Positions 42,148 through 51,071 of a stretch of DNA of 64,000 nt are shown here, piece by piece (position 1 is the stretch's first letter; every line of letters starts with the position of its first letter). A program made the position numbers and the translations under genes. The DNA is taken from positions 2,117,001 to 2,181,000 of the forward strand of contig NC_010571.1 of NCBI RefSeq assembly GCF_000019965.1, read 5' to 3'. This stretch comes from Opitutus terrae PB90-1. Its GTDB lineage: Bacteria; Verrucomicrobiota; Verrucomicrobiia; Opitutales; Opitutaceae. Under the pieces are notes generated by a model, which made no database searches, was not told the DNA's origin, and worked only from the letters and a program-made list of their open reading frames with translations.

Positions 42148-43067
42148 CCGCACGCGAACGTCGCCAACTCTTCGCCGGGCTCGGGTTCACCAGCCTGTGG
42201 ATCGTGGGGCTGGGCGTGTTCACGGCCTATCCAGTGCTGGCGTCACTGTATTATAGTTTCTGCGACTACTCGATCTTGAAGTCGCCGGTTTGGTGCGGTC
42301 TCGAGAACTATCGCGAGCTCTTCAGCGACGATCTGTTCTGGCGCTCGCTGCGAAACACGCTGTTCTACGCGGGGCTGTCGGTGCCGCTGGGCACGGTAGT
42401 GTCGCTCGCGCTGGCGCTCCTGCTGAACTGCGACGTGCGCGGACGTCCGTTCTTCCGGGTGGTTTTCTATATGCCGTCGATCGTGCCGGTGGTGGCGGCT
42501 TCGATGTTGTGGCTGTGGATTTTCAACGGCCAGGTGGGGCTGCTGAACTGGGCGTTGTCGCCGCTGCTGGCGCTGTTCGGCCAGGCGCCGCCGGCGTGGC
42601 TGGTGGATCCGAACTGGGCGAAGCCGGCGCTGGTCATCATGAGCCTGTGGGGCACCGGCAACGCGATGGTGATTTACCTTGCGGGACTGCAGAACGTGCC
42701 GAAGGAGCTCTACGAGTCGGCGGCGATCGACGGCGCGACCGGCTGGCGGCGATTCCGGCACGTGACGCTGCCGATGATCGCGCCGGTGGTGTATTTCAAC
42801 GTCATCATGAGCCTGATCGGCGCGCTGCAGGTGTTCACGCAGGCGTTCATCATGTCGGCGGCGGCGGGCGGCGGCACGGGCACGGGGACGGACGGATTTC
42901 CGGCGCGGTCGACGTTATTCTATACGATGCACCTGTTCGCGACCGCGTTCTACGACCTGCGCATGGGCTATGCGAGCGCGATGGCCTATGTGCTGTTCAT
43001 CATCATCGCCACACTGACCTGGCTGGCGACGCGCTGGTCGCGCGAGCGGATGAGCCACGTGCAATAG
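42144..43067 (+). CDS. Sugar ABC transporter permease, MalF-like
   Basis: 307 residues with six hydrophobic segments. The EAA loop reads ELYESAAIDGATGWRRFRHVTLPMIAPV, the contact site for the ATPase. The N-terminus (GLGFTSLWIVGLGVFTAYPVLASLYYSFCDY) is standard for CUT1-family permeases. It is translationally coupled to the binding-protein gene and followed after 12 bases by the second permease. Confidence 0.95.
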   Translation: MTARERRQLFAGLGFTSLWIVGLGVFTAYPVLASLYYSFCDYSILKSPVWCGLENYRELFSDDLFWRSLRNTLFYAGLSVPLGTVVSLALALLLNCDVRGRPFFRVVFYMPSIVPVVAASMLWLWIFNGQVGLLNWALSPLLALFGQAPPAWLVDPNWAKPALVIMSLWGTGNAMVIYLAGLQNVPKELYESAAIDGATGWRRFRHVTLPMIAPVVYFNVIMSLIGALQVFTQAFIMSAAAGGGTGTGTDGFPARSTLFYTMHLFATAFYDLRMGYASAMAYVLFIIIATLTWLATRWSRERMSHVQ

Positions 43068-43079
43068 CGAGAGCGAGCG

Positions 43080-44225
43080 ATGAAACCGCACGGCCCCGTT
43101 TCCCGGACGTTTATTTACCTGATGCTGATTGTCGCGTCGGGCTTGTTCCTCACGCCGTTCGTGTGGCTGGTGTCGACGTCGCTGAAACCGGTGGAGCAGA
43201 CGATGGTGCTGCCGCCGACGTTCCTGCCGCGGGCGCATTATGTGGAGATCGACGGACGCAGGATGGAGGTCGTGATCGATTACACGATGAACCAGCCGGG
43301 CGTTGTGGCCGACGTGGTGAGTGGCCCGGACGCGGGCAAGCGAGTGTTCCTGCTGCCAGACCAGGCGATCGCGCGTGCGGCGGAGCTGAACGGTGCGCAC
43401 CGCGTGGCCGCCGGGTGGACGCATGTGACGGAACGGCTCGAGCAGGGAGCCGGACGCGAGCGGCAGCCGCGCTGGGACATCGTGCCGCCGGGCGCGGTGC
43501 AGAGCGAAATCAAGTTCCGCTGGTCGAACTACCCGAACGCGCTCGCTTCGATGGGCGGCGGCGCGGCGGCCGGCAGCGGCAACGTGAGTTTCTGGGTTTT
43601 CCTGAGCAACACGCTGATCGTTTGTGTGCTCGGGGTGATTGGCACGGTGCTGTCGAACGCAATCGTCGCCTACGGCTTTGCGCGGCTGCGCTGGCGCGGT
43701 CGGGATGCCTTCTTCGCGCTGACGCTCGCCACACTGATGGTGCCGTTCCCAGTGCTGATGGTGCCGCTCTACGGCGTGTTCCGGGAACTCGGCTGGATTG
43801 GCACGTTGATGCCGCTGTGGGTGCCGGCGTTCTTCGGGAGCGCGTTCAACATTTTCCTCATGCGGCAGTTTTTCCTCACGATCCCGGAGGAGCTGAGCGA
43901 AGCGGCGCGGATCGATGGCAGCAGCGAATGGCGGATTTTCTGGCGGATCATTCTGCCGCTGAGCAAGCCGGTCCTGGCGGTCGCGGCGCTGTTCCACTTC
44001 CTCTATGCGTGGAACGATTTCATGGGGCCGTTCCTGTATCTGACGCGCAAGGAAACATTCACGCTCTCGATCGCGCTGCAGAACTACCAGTCGCAGACCG
44101 GCGGAGTGCAGTGGCACTACCTCATGGCGGCGAGCACGGTCACCGTGCTGCCGATCATCGTCCTGTTTTTCTTTGCGCAGCGGACCTTCATCCAGGGGAT
44201 CGCCACCACGGGGAGCAAAGGCTGA
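43080..44225 (+). CDS. Sugar ABC transporter permease, MalG-like, with a large extracytoplasmic insert
   Basis: 381 residues, about 100 longer than typical MalG-type permeases (about 280). After the first helix (TFIYLMLIVASGLFLTPFVWLVSTSLKP) comes an added stretch of roughly 100 residues (about 45-150: YVEIDGRRMEVVIDYT, FLLPDQAIARAAELNG, RQPRWDIVPPGAVQSEIKFRW). The usual NYPNALASMG and permease core follow. The EAA loop is EELSEAARIDGSSEWRIFWRIILPLSKPV. The insert faces the periplasm by topology and may contact the binding protein. Confidence 0.93.
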   Translation: MKPHGPVSRTFIYLMLIVASGLFLTPFVWLVSTSLKPVEQTMVLPPTFLPRAHYVEIDGRRMEVVIDYTMNQPGVVADVVSGPDAGKRVFLLPDQAIARAAELNGAHRVAAGWTHVTERLEQGAGRERQPRWDIVPPGAVQSEIKFRWSNYPNALASMGGGAAAGSGNVSFWVFLSNTLIVCVLGVIGTVLSNAIVAYGFARLRWRGRDAFFALTLATLMVPFPVLMVPLYGVFRELGWIGTLMPLWVPAFFGSAFNIFLMRQFFLTIPEELSEAARIDGSSEWRIFWRIILPLSKPVLAVAALFHFLYAWNDFMGPFLYLTRKETFTLSIALQNYQSQTGGVQWHYLMAASTVTVLPIIVLFFFAQRTFIQGIATTGSKG

Positions 44226-44236
44226 CGCGACGAACC

Positions 44237-47200
44237 ATGCTCTCTTTTCCCCTCCAGATTCGCAGTATTGGCTGGTCGGCGATGCAACGGCGCTTGCTTA
44301 GGCTGGGTGGGTGCTCTGCGATGTTGGGTCTGCTTGGCTCCTCCATGTTGACTGCCTCTCCTTTCACGACTGAACGAATGAACCTCGCGGGCGAATGGCG
44401 CTTCGCGCTCGCGGCGCCAGACCCCTCATTTCCGCAGCAGCCGCTCCCGCAAGTAGCGTTCGCCGACGCCATTGCCCTGCCCGGAACGACCGAGACGAAT
44501 AACAAAGGTCCGGAGAATTCAGCGCGCGAGCTCGGTGGGTTGACCCGCGTGCGGCGGTTCGAGGGCGCTGCGTGGTATGAACGCGAGATCGAGGTGCCCG
44601 CATCGTGGTCCGGCCGGCAAATCGAGCTGCTGCTCGAGCGGACGAAATACACGCAGCTGTGGCTCGATGGCGAAGCGGTTGGTGAGCAGCGGCTGTTCAC
44701 CGCACCGCAGGTTTACGATCTCACCCACCGGCTGCAGCCGGGCCGGCATCGACTCACGCTGATGGTCGACAATCGCGTCGAGCGAATCCCGTTCACGCCG
44801 AATGTGCACCAGTTCAACAGCGACAACACGCAGACGAACTGGAACGGCGTGCTCGGCCGGATCGAGTTGATCGCGCGGCCGGCCGTTTGGCTCGCCGACG
44901 TGCAGGTGTGGCCCGAACTCGCCTCGCGCAGCCTGCGGGTTCGGTTCACTACGCAAGCACTGGCGGGGGTGGTTGCAGAGCGGTCGCGCGTGATGGTCCG
45001 CGCCACGAGCTTCAATCACGACGGCGCGCCGCACCAACCTGCGCCGGTCGAGCTGGAATGGTCAGACGCGGCGACGAGAGACCATGAACTGACGTTGCCA
45101 CTCGGTCCCGCGGCGAAACTCTGGGACGAGTTTGAGCCGGCGCTCTATCGCATGACGGTCACACTCAAAACGGCCGCCGGCCGCGATGAGCGTGAGATCG
45201 AAACGGGGCTGCGCGAGTTCAAGGGCGCTGGGGCGCACTTCACGATCAACGGGCGGCCGACCTTCCTGCGCGGCCGGCACGAGGGCGGCACGTTCCCGCT
45301 GACCGGACATCCGCCGATGGATGTGGAGGGGTGGATCCGCTACCTGCGAATTTGCCGCGACTACGGACTGAATCACATTCGCTGTCACACGTGGACGCCG
45401 CCCGAGGCGGCGTTCGCGGCGGCGGACCGACTGGGAATTTACCTACAGGCCGAGCTGCCGTTCTGGGGGACGTTCGATGAGCGCGTGAGAGATTTCCTGC
45501 AGCCCGAGGCGGACGCGACGCTGCGCGCCTACGGCAATCATCCATCGTTCGTGATGCTGACTCTGGCGAACGAGGCCGGCGGCGATCGCGGGCTGATGAA
45601 CGCGATGGTCGCACAGCTACGCGCGCAGGATTCGCGGCGGCTCTACTCGGACGGTTGCAACAACGTGCTCTGGGATCCGCGGCATCAACCGACGAACGAA
45701 TTTTGGGTGACCGCCAAGACCCGCACTCCGGCAAGTGGTGAGCGCCAACTCCCCGCGCGCGGCAGCTTCTATTTTGGCGATGGCTACGACGGGGTGGTTC
45801 AGTGGGGCGAGGCGCAGACCCGCCAGGATCTCTCGGAGGCCGTGACCGGTCTGCCGGTGCCGGTGGTCGGGCACGAGATTGGCCAATACACGGTTTATCC
45901 CGATTTCCGTGAGATCGCGAAATACACCGGGGTGACGCAGGCGCGAAACCTCGAGCATTTCCGGGACGTGCTCGCGCGGCGCGGACGCTTGGAGCAGGCG
46001 AACGACTTCTTTCGTGCGTCGGGTGCCCTCACGGCGGAGTTGTATCGGGAGGAGATCGAACTCGCGTTGCGCACGGCCGACTTTGGCGGATTACAATTGC
46101 TCGATCTGCAGGACTACCCCGGTCAGGGCACCGCGTTGGTGGGCATGCTGGACGCGTTCATGGACAGCAAGGGCTTGGTGACGCCTGAACGCTGGCGGGA
46201 GTTTTGCGGGCCGGTGGTGCCGCTGGCGCGGTTTGATCGTTACGCGTGGACGACCAACGAGAGCTACGCCGCCGACATCCAACTAGCGCACTATGGCCGG
46301 GACGACCTTCGAGGCGTGGTGACGACATGGCGGCTGGTTGACGAAGCGGGGAAAGAGCGGGCGCGTGGAGAATGGCGGGCTGACGTCGTCACGCAGGGCG
46401 GGCTCCGGTCGCTGGGACGTGTCGCTGTGGCGTTGAAGGACTGTGCGACGCCGAGGCGTTATGATTTCGTGGTCGAGGTCACCGCCAATCCGACTTTGCC
46501 AAGCGGCGAGCGGTTGAGATTCGCGAACCGCTGGCCGCTCTGGGTCTACCCGCCGCAGACCGAACTTGCGCCCGCGGCCCACGTTCACGTCGTGCGAGCG
46601 TTTGACGCGAAGGCGAAGAGGCTTTTGGCGTCAGGGGAGCGCGTCGTGCTGATGCCGGACGCGGCGAACCGCGGTTACACGCTGCGCGGCGCGTATGCGA
46701 CGGATTTCTGGTGCTGGCCGATGTTCAATGGCACGCCGGGGACGATGGGACTCTTGATCAACGCGGCACATCCGGCCCTGGCGCAGTTCCCGACGGCAAC
46801 GCACAGCGAGCGGCAATGGTCGCGGATCGCGCACGGCTCCGCTGCGGTCGTGCTCGCTTCGGTGCCGGAGCATTTCCGGCCGATCGTGCAGGTGATCGAC
46901 AACCTGGAGCGCAATGAACTCCTCGGGCTCGTCTTCGAAGCTAGGGTGGAGACGGGCTCATTACTCGTCGTGGCCAGCGATCTTCTCGCGCTGTCGGCGG
47001 CCCCCGAAGCGCGACAGCTGTGGTCCAGTCTGCTGGCCTATGCCGGCTCGCCGGCGTTCGCCCCGCAGCAGGCCTTGAGCGTTGCGGAACTCGACCTCTG
47101 CCTGAGACCTTCGCTCGCGTTGGGGCGCCAGGCGACCGCCTCGAGCTCGTTCACGCCGCCGTGGGGCTTCGTGCCGAAGCCGGAGAGTGCGATCGACGGC

Positions 47201-47548
47201 GACATCAATACCCGCTGGCAGGCCGAGCCGACGGACGCCAGGCCGGTCCTTACGATCGATCTTGGGCGCACCTGTGTCCTGGATACAGTCGAGCTCCTCT
47301 GGCAGCACGACGAGCCGGGTTATCGCTACCTCGTCGAGGCTTCGTCCGACGGTGCGCATTGGCAGGGATTGAGCGATCAACGGGAAAACGCCTTCGCGGG
47401 AGGACGGCACACCCTGCCGGTCGCTCCTGCGGCGGGCGCGCGGCAGGTGCGCGTAACGATCACAGGCTGGCCCGCGGGGCGCGCGGCGGCGTTGCGCGAC
47501 GTGCGCGTGCTGGGCACGCCAGCGGCCGAATCGGCGGGCACGCCCTAA
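44237..47548 (+). CDS. Exported GH2-family glycoside hydrolase with C-terminal discoidin-type module
   Basis: 1103 residues from the ATG at 44237 (an internal ATG 15 codons on, MQRRLLRLGGCSAMLGLLG, gives a cleaner signal peptide). The N-terminal sugar-binding jelly roll (NLAGEWRFAL, AWYEREIEVPASWSGRQIELLLERTKYTQLWLDG) and immunoglobulin-like domain precede a TIM barrel. Candidate catalytic residues are Glu446 in LTLANEAGG (acid/base) and Glu547 in VVGHEIGQYT (nucleophile). Residues ~960-1100 are an F5/8 type C-like carbohydrate-binding module (ATASSSFTPPWGFVP, SAIDGDINTRWQAEP, LGRTCVLDTVELLWQ). GH2 members include beta-galactosidases, glucuronidases and mannosidases; the substrate is not decided by sequence. 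Confidence 0.9.
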   Translation: MLSFPLQIRSIGWSAMQRRLLRLGGCSAMLGLLGSSMLTASPFTTERMNLAGEWRFALAAPDPSFPQQPLPQVAFADAIALPGTTETNNKGPENSARELGGLTRVRRFEGAAWYEREIEVPASWSGRQIELLLERTKYTQLWLDGEAVGEQRLFTAPQVYDLTHRLQPGRHRLTLMVDNRVERIPFTPNVHQFNSDNTQTNWNGVLGRIELIARPAVWLADVQVWPELASRSLRVRFTTQALAGVVAERSRVMVRATSFNHDGAPHQPAPVELEWSDAATRDHELTLPLGPAAKLWDEFEPALYRMTVTLKTAAGRDEREIETGLREFKGAGAHFTINGRPTFLRGRHEGGTFPLTGHPPMDVEGWIRYLRICRDYGLNHIRCHTWTPPEAAFAAADRLGIYLQAELPFWGTFDERVRDFLQPEADATLRAYGNHPSFVMLTLANEAGGDRGLMNAMVAQLRAQDSRRLYSDGCNNVLWDPRHQPTNEFWVTAKTRTPASGERQLPARGSFYFGDGYDGVVQWGEAQTRQDLSEAVTGLPVPVVGHEIGQYTVYPDFREIAKYTGVTQARNLEHFRDVLARRGRLEQANDFFRASGALTAELYREEIELALRTADFGGLQLLDLQDYPGQGTALVGMLDAFMDSKGLVTPERWREFCGPVVPLARFDRYAWTTNESYAADIQLAHYGRDDLRGVVTTWRLVDEAGKERARGEWRADVVTQGGLRSLGRVAVALKDCATPRRYDFVVEVTANPTLPSGERLRFANRWPLWVYPPQTELAPAAHVHVVRAFDAKAKRLLASGERVVLMPDAANRGYTLRGAYATDFWCWPMFNGTPGTMGLLINAAHPALAQFPTATHSERQWSRIAHGSAAVVLASVPEHFRPIVQVIDNLERNELLGLVFEARVETGSLLVVASDLLALSAAPEARQLWSSLLAYAGSPAFAPQQALSVAELDLCLRPSLALGRQATASSSFTPPWGFVPKPESAIDGDINTRWQAEPTDARPVLTIDLGRTCVLDTVELLWQHDEPGYRYLVEASSDGAHWQGLSDQRENAFAGGRHTLPVAPAAGARQVRVTITGWPAGRAAALRDVRVLGTPAAESAGTP

Positions 47549-47574
47549 ACCTTCGTTCACCCTTTCGAATCACC

Positions 47575-49902
47575 ATGAAATTCACTGATGGCCAATGGCT
47601 GCTCCGTCCGGGGGTAACCGCCCACTACGCCGCCGAGGCGCACACCATCGCGGTCGAGCCTGACCGGCTCGTGATCAGCGCGCCGGTGCGTCCGATTCAG
47701 CATCGCGGCGACACGCTGCAGGGGCCGCTGCTCACGGTCACGGTCAGCTCGCCACTGCCGGATGTCGCGCGAGTGCGGATCGAACATTTCACGGGTGCGG
47801 CCGAACGCGGGCCCAACCTTCCACTGGTGACGAATGACTCGGCCCCGGTAGCCATCCAAGATTCCGCGGAGGCGGTCACTTTGCAATCCGGCGCGCTGAC
47901 GGTGCGCGTGAAGAAGCCGGGCTGGGAACTCGCGTTCGAGGCTGATGGCCGCGTGCTGACGCGCAACGGCTGGCGCGCGACGGGCTATGTGCAGCTGGAG
48001 CGGGATCGGACCCACGTGCACGAGCAGCTCTCACTCGGCGTCGGCGAATGTGTCTACGGGCTCGGTGAGCGGTTCACGGCCTTCGTGAAAAACGGACAGG
48101 TGGTGGAGTGCACGAACAAGGACGGCGGCACCGCGAGCGAGCAGGCCTACAAGAATGTGCCGTTCTATCTCACGAACCGCGGTTACGGCGTGCTGGTCAA
48201 CGAGACCGGGCCGGTGTCGTTCGAGGTCGCCTCGGAGAAAGTGGCGCGCGTGCAGTTCTCCATTCCCGGCGAGAGCCTGGAGTATTTCGTCATCTACGGA
48301 CCGACGCCCAAGGACATCCTGCGCAAGCTCACCGCGCTGACCGGCCGGCCGGCGCTGCCGCCACCGTGGTCATTTGGCCTGTGGCTCTCGACCTCGTTCA
48401 CCACAAATTACGACGAGGCGACGGTGACGAGCTTCATCGACGGCATGAAGCAGCGGGACCTGCCGCTGCATGTTTTCCATTTCGACTGTTTCTGGATGCG
48501 CGAGTTCGACTGGTGCAATTTCGAGTGGGATCCGCGCGTGTTTCCCGATCCGCGAGGAATGCTGCAGCGGTTGCACGCCCGCGGGCTGAAGCTGTGCGTG
48601 TGGATCAATTCGTATATCGGCCAGCGTTCGCGGCTGTTCGCGGAGGGGCGCGAGAAAGGCTACTTCATCAAGCGCACCGACGGCAGCGTGTGGCAGACAG
48701 ACCTGTGGCAGCCCGGCATGGCGATCGTGGATTTCACGAACCCGGCGGCGCGCGCGTGGTTCGCGGGACACATCGAGCGGCTGCTGGACATGGGCGTCGA
48801 TGCGATCAAGACGGACTTCGGCGAACGCATTCCGACCGAAGGCGTGGTTTACCACGACGGCTCCGATCCGGTGAAGATGCACAACTTCTATCCGGTGATT
48901 TACAACGAGACGGTGTTTCGCGCGATCGAGGCGAAACGCGGTCGCGGCGAAGCGGTGCTGTTCGCGCGCGCGGCGTATGCCTCGGGCCAGCGGTTCCCTG
49001 TGCACTGGGGCGGCGATTGCTGGTCGACGATGGAGTCGATGGCGGAATCGCTTCGCGGCGGACTGTCGCTCGGGATGTGCGGCTTCGGATTCTGGAGTCA
49101 CGACATCGGCGGATTCGAGGGCACAGCCCCGGCCTACATCTACAAGCGCTGGGCGGCGTTCGGGCTGCTGTCATCACACAGCCGGTTGCACGGCAGTTCG
49201 AGCTATCGGGTGCCATGGGCTTACGATGACGAGGCGTGCGACGTCGTGCGCTTCTTCACGAAGCTGAAGTGCCGGCTGATGCCTTGTCTCTGGTCGGCCG
49301 CGCTGACGGCGCATCGCGAAGGTGTGCCGATGATGCGCGCGATGCTGCTCGAGTTCCCGGGCGATCCGGCGTGCGACACGCTGGATCGGCAATACATGCT
49401 CGGCGACGCGCTGCTCGTGGCGCCGGTCTTCACGGAAGACGGCACGGTGGACTACTACTTGCCGGAAGGGAAGTGGACGCATCTGCTGACGGGCGAAACA
49501 CAAGAGGGCGGGGGATGGCGTCGCGGACGGCATGGCTTCCTGAGTCTGCCGCTGTTCGTGCGGCCGGGCACCGTGCTCGCGCTGGGCGCGACCGACGATC
49601 GGCCGGACTACGATTATGCGGCGGACACCACCTTCCGCGTCTATGAGTTGGCGGAGGGAGCGAAGTCGACCGCGGTGATCTGCGGCGCCGACGGAACCGA
49701 GCAGGCGCGCGTGCAGGTGCAGCGCTCGGGTCAGCGGATTCGCGCGAAGCTCACCGGCGAGGTCCGTGGCGCGTGGAATCTGCAGCTCGCCGGGGTGAAG
49801 ACCGTGCGCCCGGGCAAGGGTGCGGCGGCTTCCGCCGATCCGTTGGGTGTGATCATCCGCGTCGAACCCGGCATCAACGAAGTGGAGTGCGAGTGCGGCT
49901 GA
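47575..49902 (+). CDS. yicI: Alpha-xylosidase, GH31 (YicI-like)
   Basis: 775 residues from MKFTDGQWLLRPGVTAHYAAEA, the length of E. coli YicI. The nucleophile Asp414 is in DAIKTDFGERIPTEGVVYHDGSDP and the acid/base Asp481 in HWGGDCWSTMESMAE, positions nearly equal to YicI Asp416/Asp482. The YicI-like FHFDCFWMREFDWCNFEWDPRVFPDP and RAAYASGQRFPVHWGGD are clear. No signal peptide, so cytoplasmic. It removes alpha-xylosyl units such as those of isoprimeverose from xyloglucan. The presence of xylose isomerase downstream fits. It follows the GH2 gene with a 26-base gap. Confidence 0.95.
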   Translation: MKFTDGQWLLRPGVTAHYAAEAHTIAVEPDRLVISAPVRPIQHRGDTLQGPLLTVTVSSPLPDVARVRIEHFTGAAERGPNLPLVTNDSAPVAIQDSAEAVTLQSGALTVRVKKPGWELAFEADGRVLTRNGWRATGYVQLERDRTHVHEQLSLGVGECVYGLGERFTAFVKNGQVVECTNKDGGTASEQAYKNVPFYLTNRGYGVLVNETGPVSFEVASEKVARVQFSIPGESLEYFVIYGPTPKDILRKLTALTGRPALPPPWSFGLWLSTSFTTNYDEATVTSFIDGMKQRDLPLHVFHFDCFWMREFDWCNFEWDPRVFPDPRGMLQRLHARGLKLCVWINSYIGQRSRLFAEGREKGYFIKRTDGSVWQTDLWQPGMAIVDFTNPAARAWFAGHIERLLDMGVDAIKTDFGERIPTEGVVYHDGSDPVKMHNFYPVIYNETVFRAIEAKRGRGEAVLFARAAYASGQRFPVHWGGDCWSTMESMAESLRGGLSLGMCGFGFWSHDIGGFEGTAPAYIYKRWAAFGLLSSHSRLHGSSSYRVPWAYDDEACDVVRFFTKLKCRLMPCLWSAALTAHREGVPMMRAMLLEFPGDPACDTLDRQYMLGDALLVAPVFTEDGTVDYYLPEGKWTHLLTGETQEGGGWRRGRHGFLSLPLFVRPGTVLALGATDDRPDYDYAADTTFRVYELAEGAKSTAVICGADGTEQARVQVQRSGQRIRAKLTGEVRGAWNLQLAGVKTVRPGKGAAASADPLGVIIRVEPGINEVECECG

Positions 49903-50060
49903 GCCGCTGGTGAATGACCGACCCTGTGCGGTGGATTGGCCGGCGCTCGCCGGCCGACCGCCGCGGGGGCGGCGGTTCGGCATTGTCATCCGGAAAGCGT
50001 TCTTGCCAGAGTGACGGCGTCGCGCCCGAACCTGGGCCGGACCACGCTTGCTCCATCCTC

Positions 50061-50618
50061 ATGAATCCTGCCAACACTTTCCCGCCACCGTTCGTTCGTT
50101 CGTTTGGGCTCTGCGCCGCATTGCTGCTCGGGTTGGTGCTGAGCGGCTGCGCGACGTCGGAATACAAATACACGACGAAGATCTCATCGGGGGAGCGGCT
50201 GAGTTTCCGGCTGGTGAACGGACGCGTGGACGACGCGGTTGCCGACGGGTTCGAAGCTCGCGCGCCGGTCATTCTGCCCGGAGAAAAGGAGAAGAAGCTT
50301 CAGTTCGCGTTTGGTGTGGTGGCCAAGAACAAGCCTCCCCGCCGCGTGCAGGTGGAGGATGTTTCCGAAGAACAGCCGATGCTGCTGGTGGATGACACCG
50401 ATCCGCAGCTGAAGGGCCAGCTATGGACGGGGCAATCCGCTTGGTTCGACCTGGAAGACCCGCAGGCGCACTGGATCAGTTATCTGGGCGAAACGTTTAG
50501 GGTTTACCGGATCACCATCACGACGGCGGATGGGGCGACGGTGGTGCTGCACGAAGGCAGCGTGACGCCTGCGTTCATGAAGGCGATGATGCGGAAGTTT
50601 TTTGGGAAGGAATATTAA
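50061..50618 (+). CDS. Small lipoprotein of unknown function
   Basis: 185 residues from MNPANTFPPPFVRSFGLCAALLLG. The lipobox LVLSGC gives lipid attachment at Cys31. The mature part (ATSEYKYTTKISSGERLSFRLVNGRVDD) is beta-rich. A segment reads FGVVAKNKPPRRVQVEDVSEEQPMLLVDD. I do not recognise a family. It is located between the alpha-xylosidase and TonB receptor genes with 158 bases before it, so it may be separately expressed. It could be a general envelope protein unrelated to sugar use. Confidence 0.75.
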   Translation: MNPANTFPPPFVRSFGLCAALLLGLVLSGCATSEYKYTTKISSGERLSFRLVNGRVDDAVADGFEARAPVILPGEKEKKLQFAFGVVAKNKPPRRVQVEDVSEEQPMLLVDDTDPQLKGQLWTGQSAWFDLEDPQAHWISYLGETFRVYRITITTADGATVVLHEGSVTPAFMKAMMRKFFGKEY

Positions 50619-50987
50619 CGTCGCCTGCTGAAGAGGTCGCGACCTGCGTATCGAGGGGAGGGCTGCCTGATCGAGGTGCCGTGCGGGCAAGCCGGCGGAC
50701 GGATCAGCGTGGCCTCGCTGCCGGTGCTCAGTGAGCGTGCGAAAAAGATTGCACCCGGCGATTTAACGGTAAAGTTAATTTAACGCTAAACCACAGCGTT
50801 TCGTTACCCGTTACCCACCCATGACGCTCCGTGCCCGCGGTTTCCAGCCGTGCTTTCGCGGCTGTACTCCTTCCGCTTCGAGGCTGTCTGCCTGGCAGCG
50901 GGATGGCGACCTGTGGTTTGCCCCTCCTGCAGTGACTCCGCCGGCTGCCGGCGGGATTTCTGCGACTACAAACAGCAACACCCCATC
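50619..50987 (+). promoter_or_regulatory. Leader region of the first TonB receptor gene
   Basis: 369 bases without a convincing gene. From about 50760 it matches the leader of the second receptor: paired TTTAACGSTAAA sites, then CGTTACCCG...CCCATGACGCTCC, and CTACAAACA just before the start. A 56-codon ORF from 50821 overlaps the receptor start as ATGA, but the matching ORF in the other leader is only 29 codons, so it is probably not a gene. Confidence 0.6.
50762..50790 (+). promoter_or_regulatory. Pair of operator-like sites upstream of TonB receptor 1
   Basis: TTTAACGGTAAA (50762-50773) and TTTAACGCTAAA (50779-50790), 17 bp from start to start. Each is a near-palindrome with central CG, as in LacI-family operators. 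The same pair with the same spacing is at 54967-54995. A LacI gene lies 8.5 kb downstream. A conserved promoter is the alternative reading. Confidence 0.6.
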
Positions 50988-51071
50988 ATGAACAAACCTA
51001 GGTTCACTCGATACGTGCTCGCGTCCGCTCTGACGCTGGCACTTTCGTCGGCCCGCATCGTGGCGCAGACA
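50988..51071 (+). repeat. 84-base signal-peptide cassette identical to that at 55207-55290
   Basis: The first 28 codons match base for base, including all third positions, between the two receptor genes, and then similarity falls sharply. The match extends weakly upstream (ACAAACA, CAACACCCC). Confidence 0.95.

Noticed and set aside
42290-44236. 649-codon upstream extension of the GH2 frame
   Set aside because: It runs through both permease genes in another frame; the GH2 protein has a signal peptide directly after the ATG at 44237.
47020-47574. 185-codon extension ahead of the alpha-xylosidase
   Set aside because: It overlaps the end of the GH2 gene in another frame; the YicI-like N-terminus begins at 47575.
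50821-50991. 56-codon upstream ORF overlapping the TonB receptor 1 start (ATGA)
   Set aside because: The equivalent ORF before receptor 2 (from 55040) has a different sequence after a few codons and stops at 29 codons, so peptide function is unlikely.
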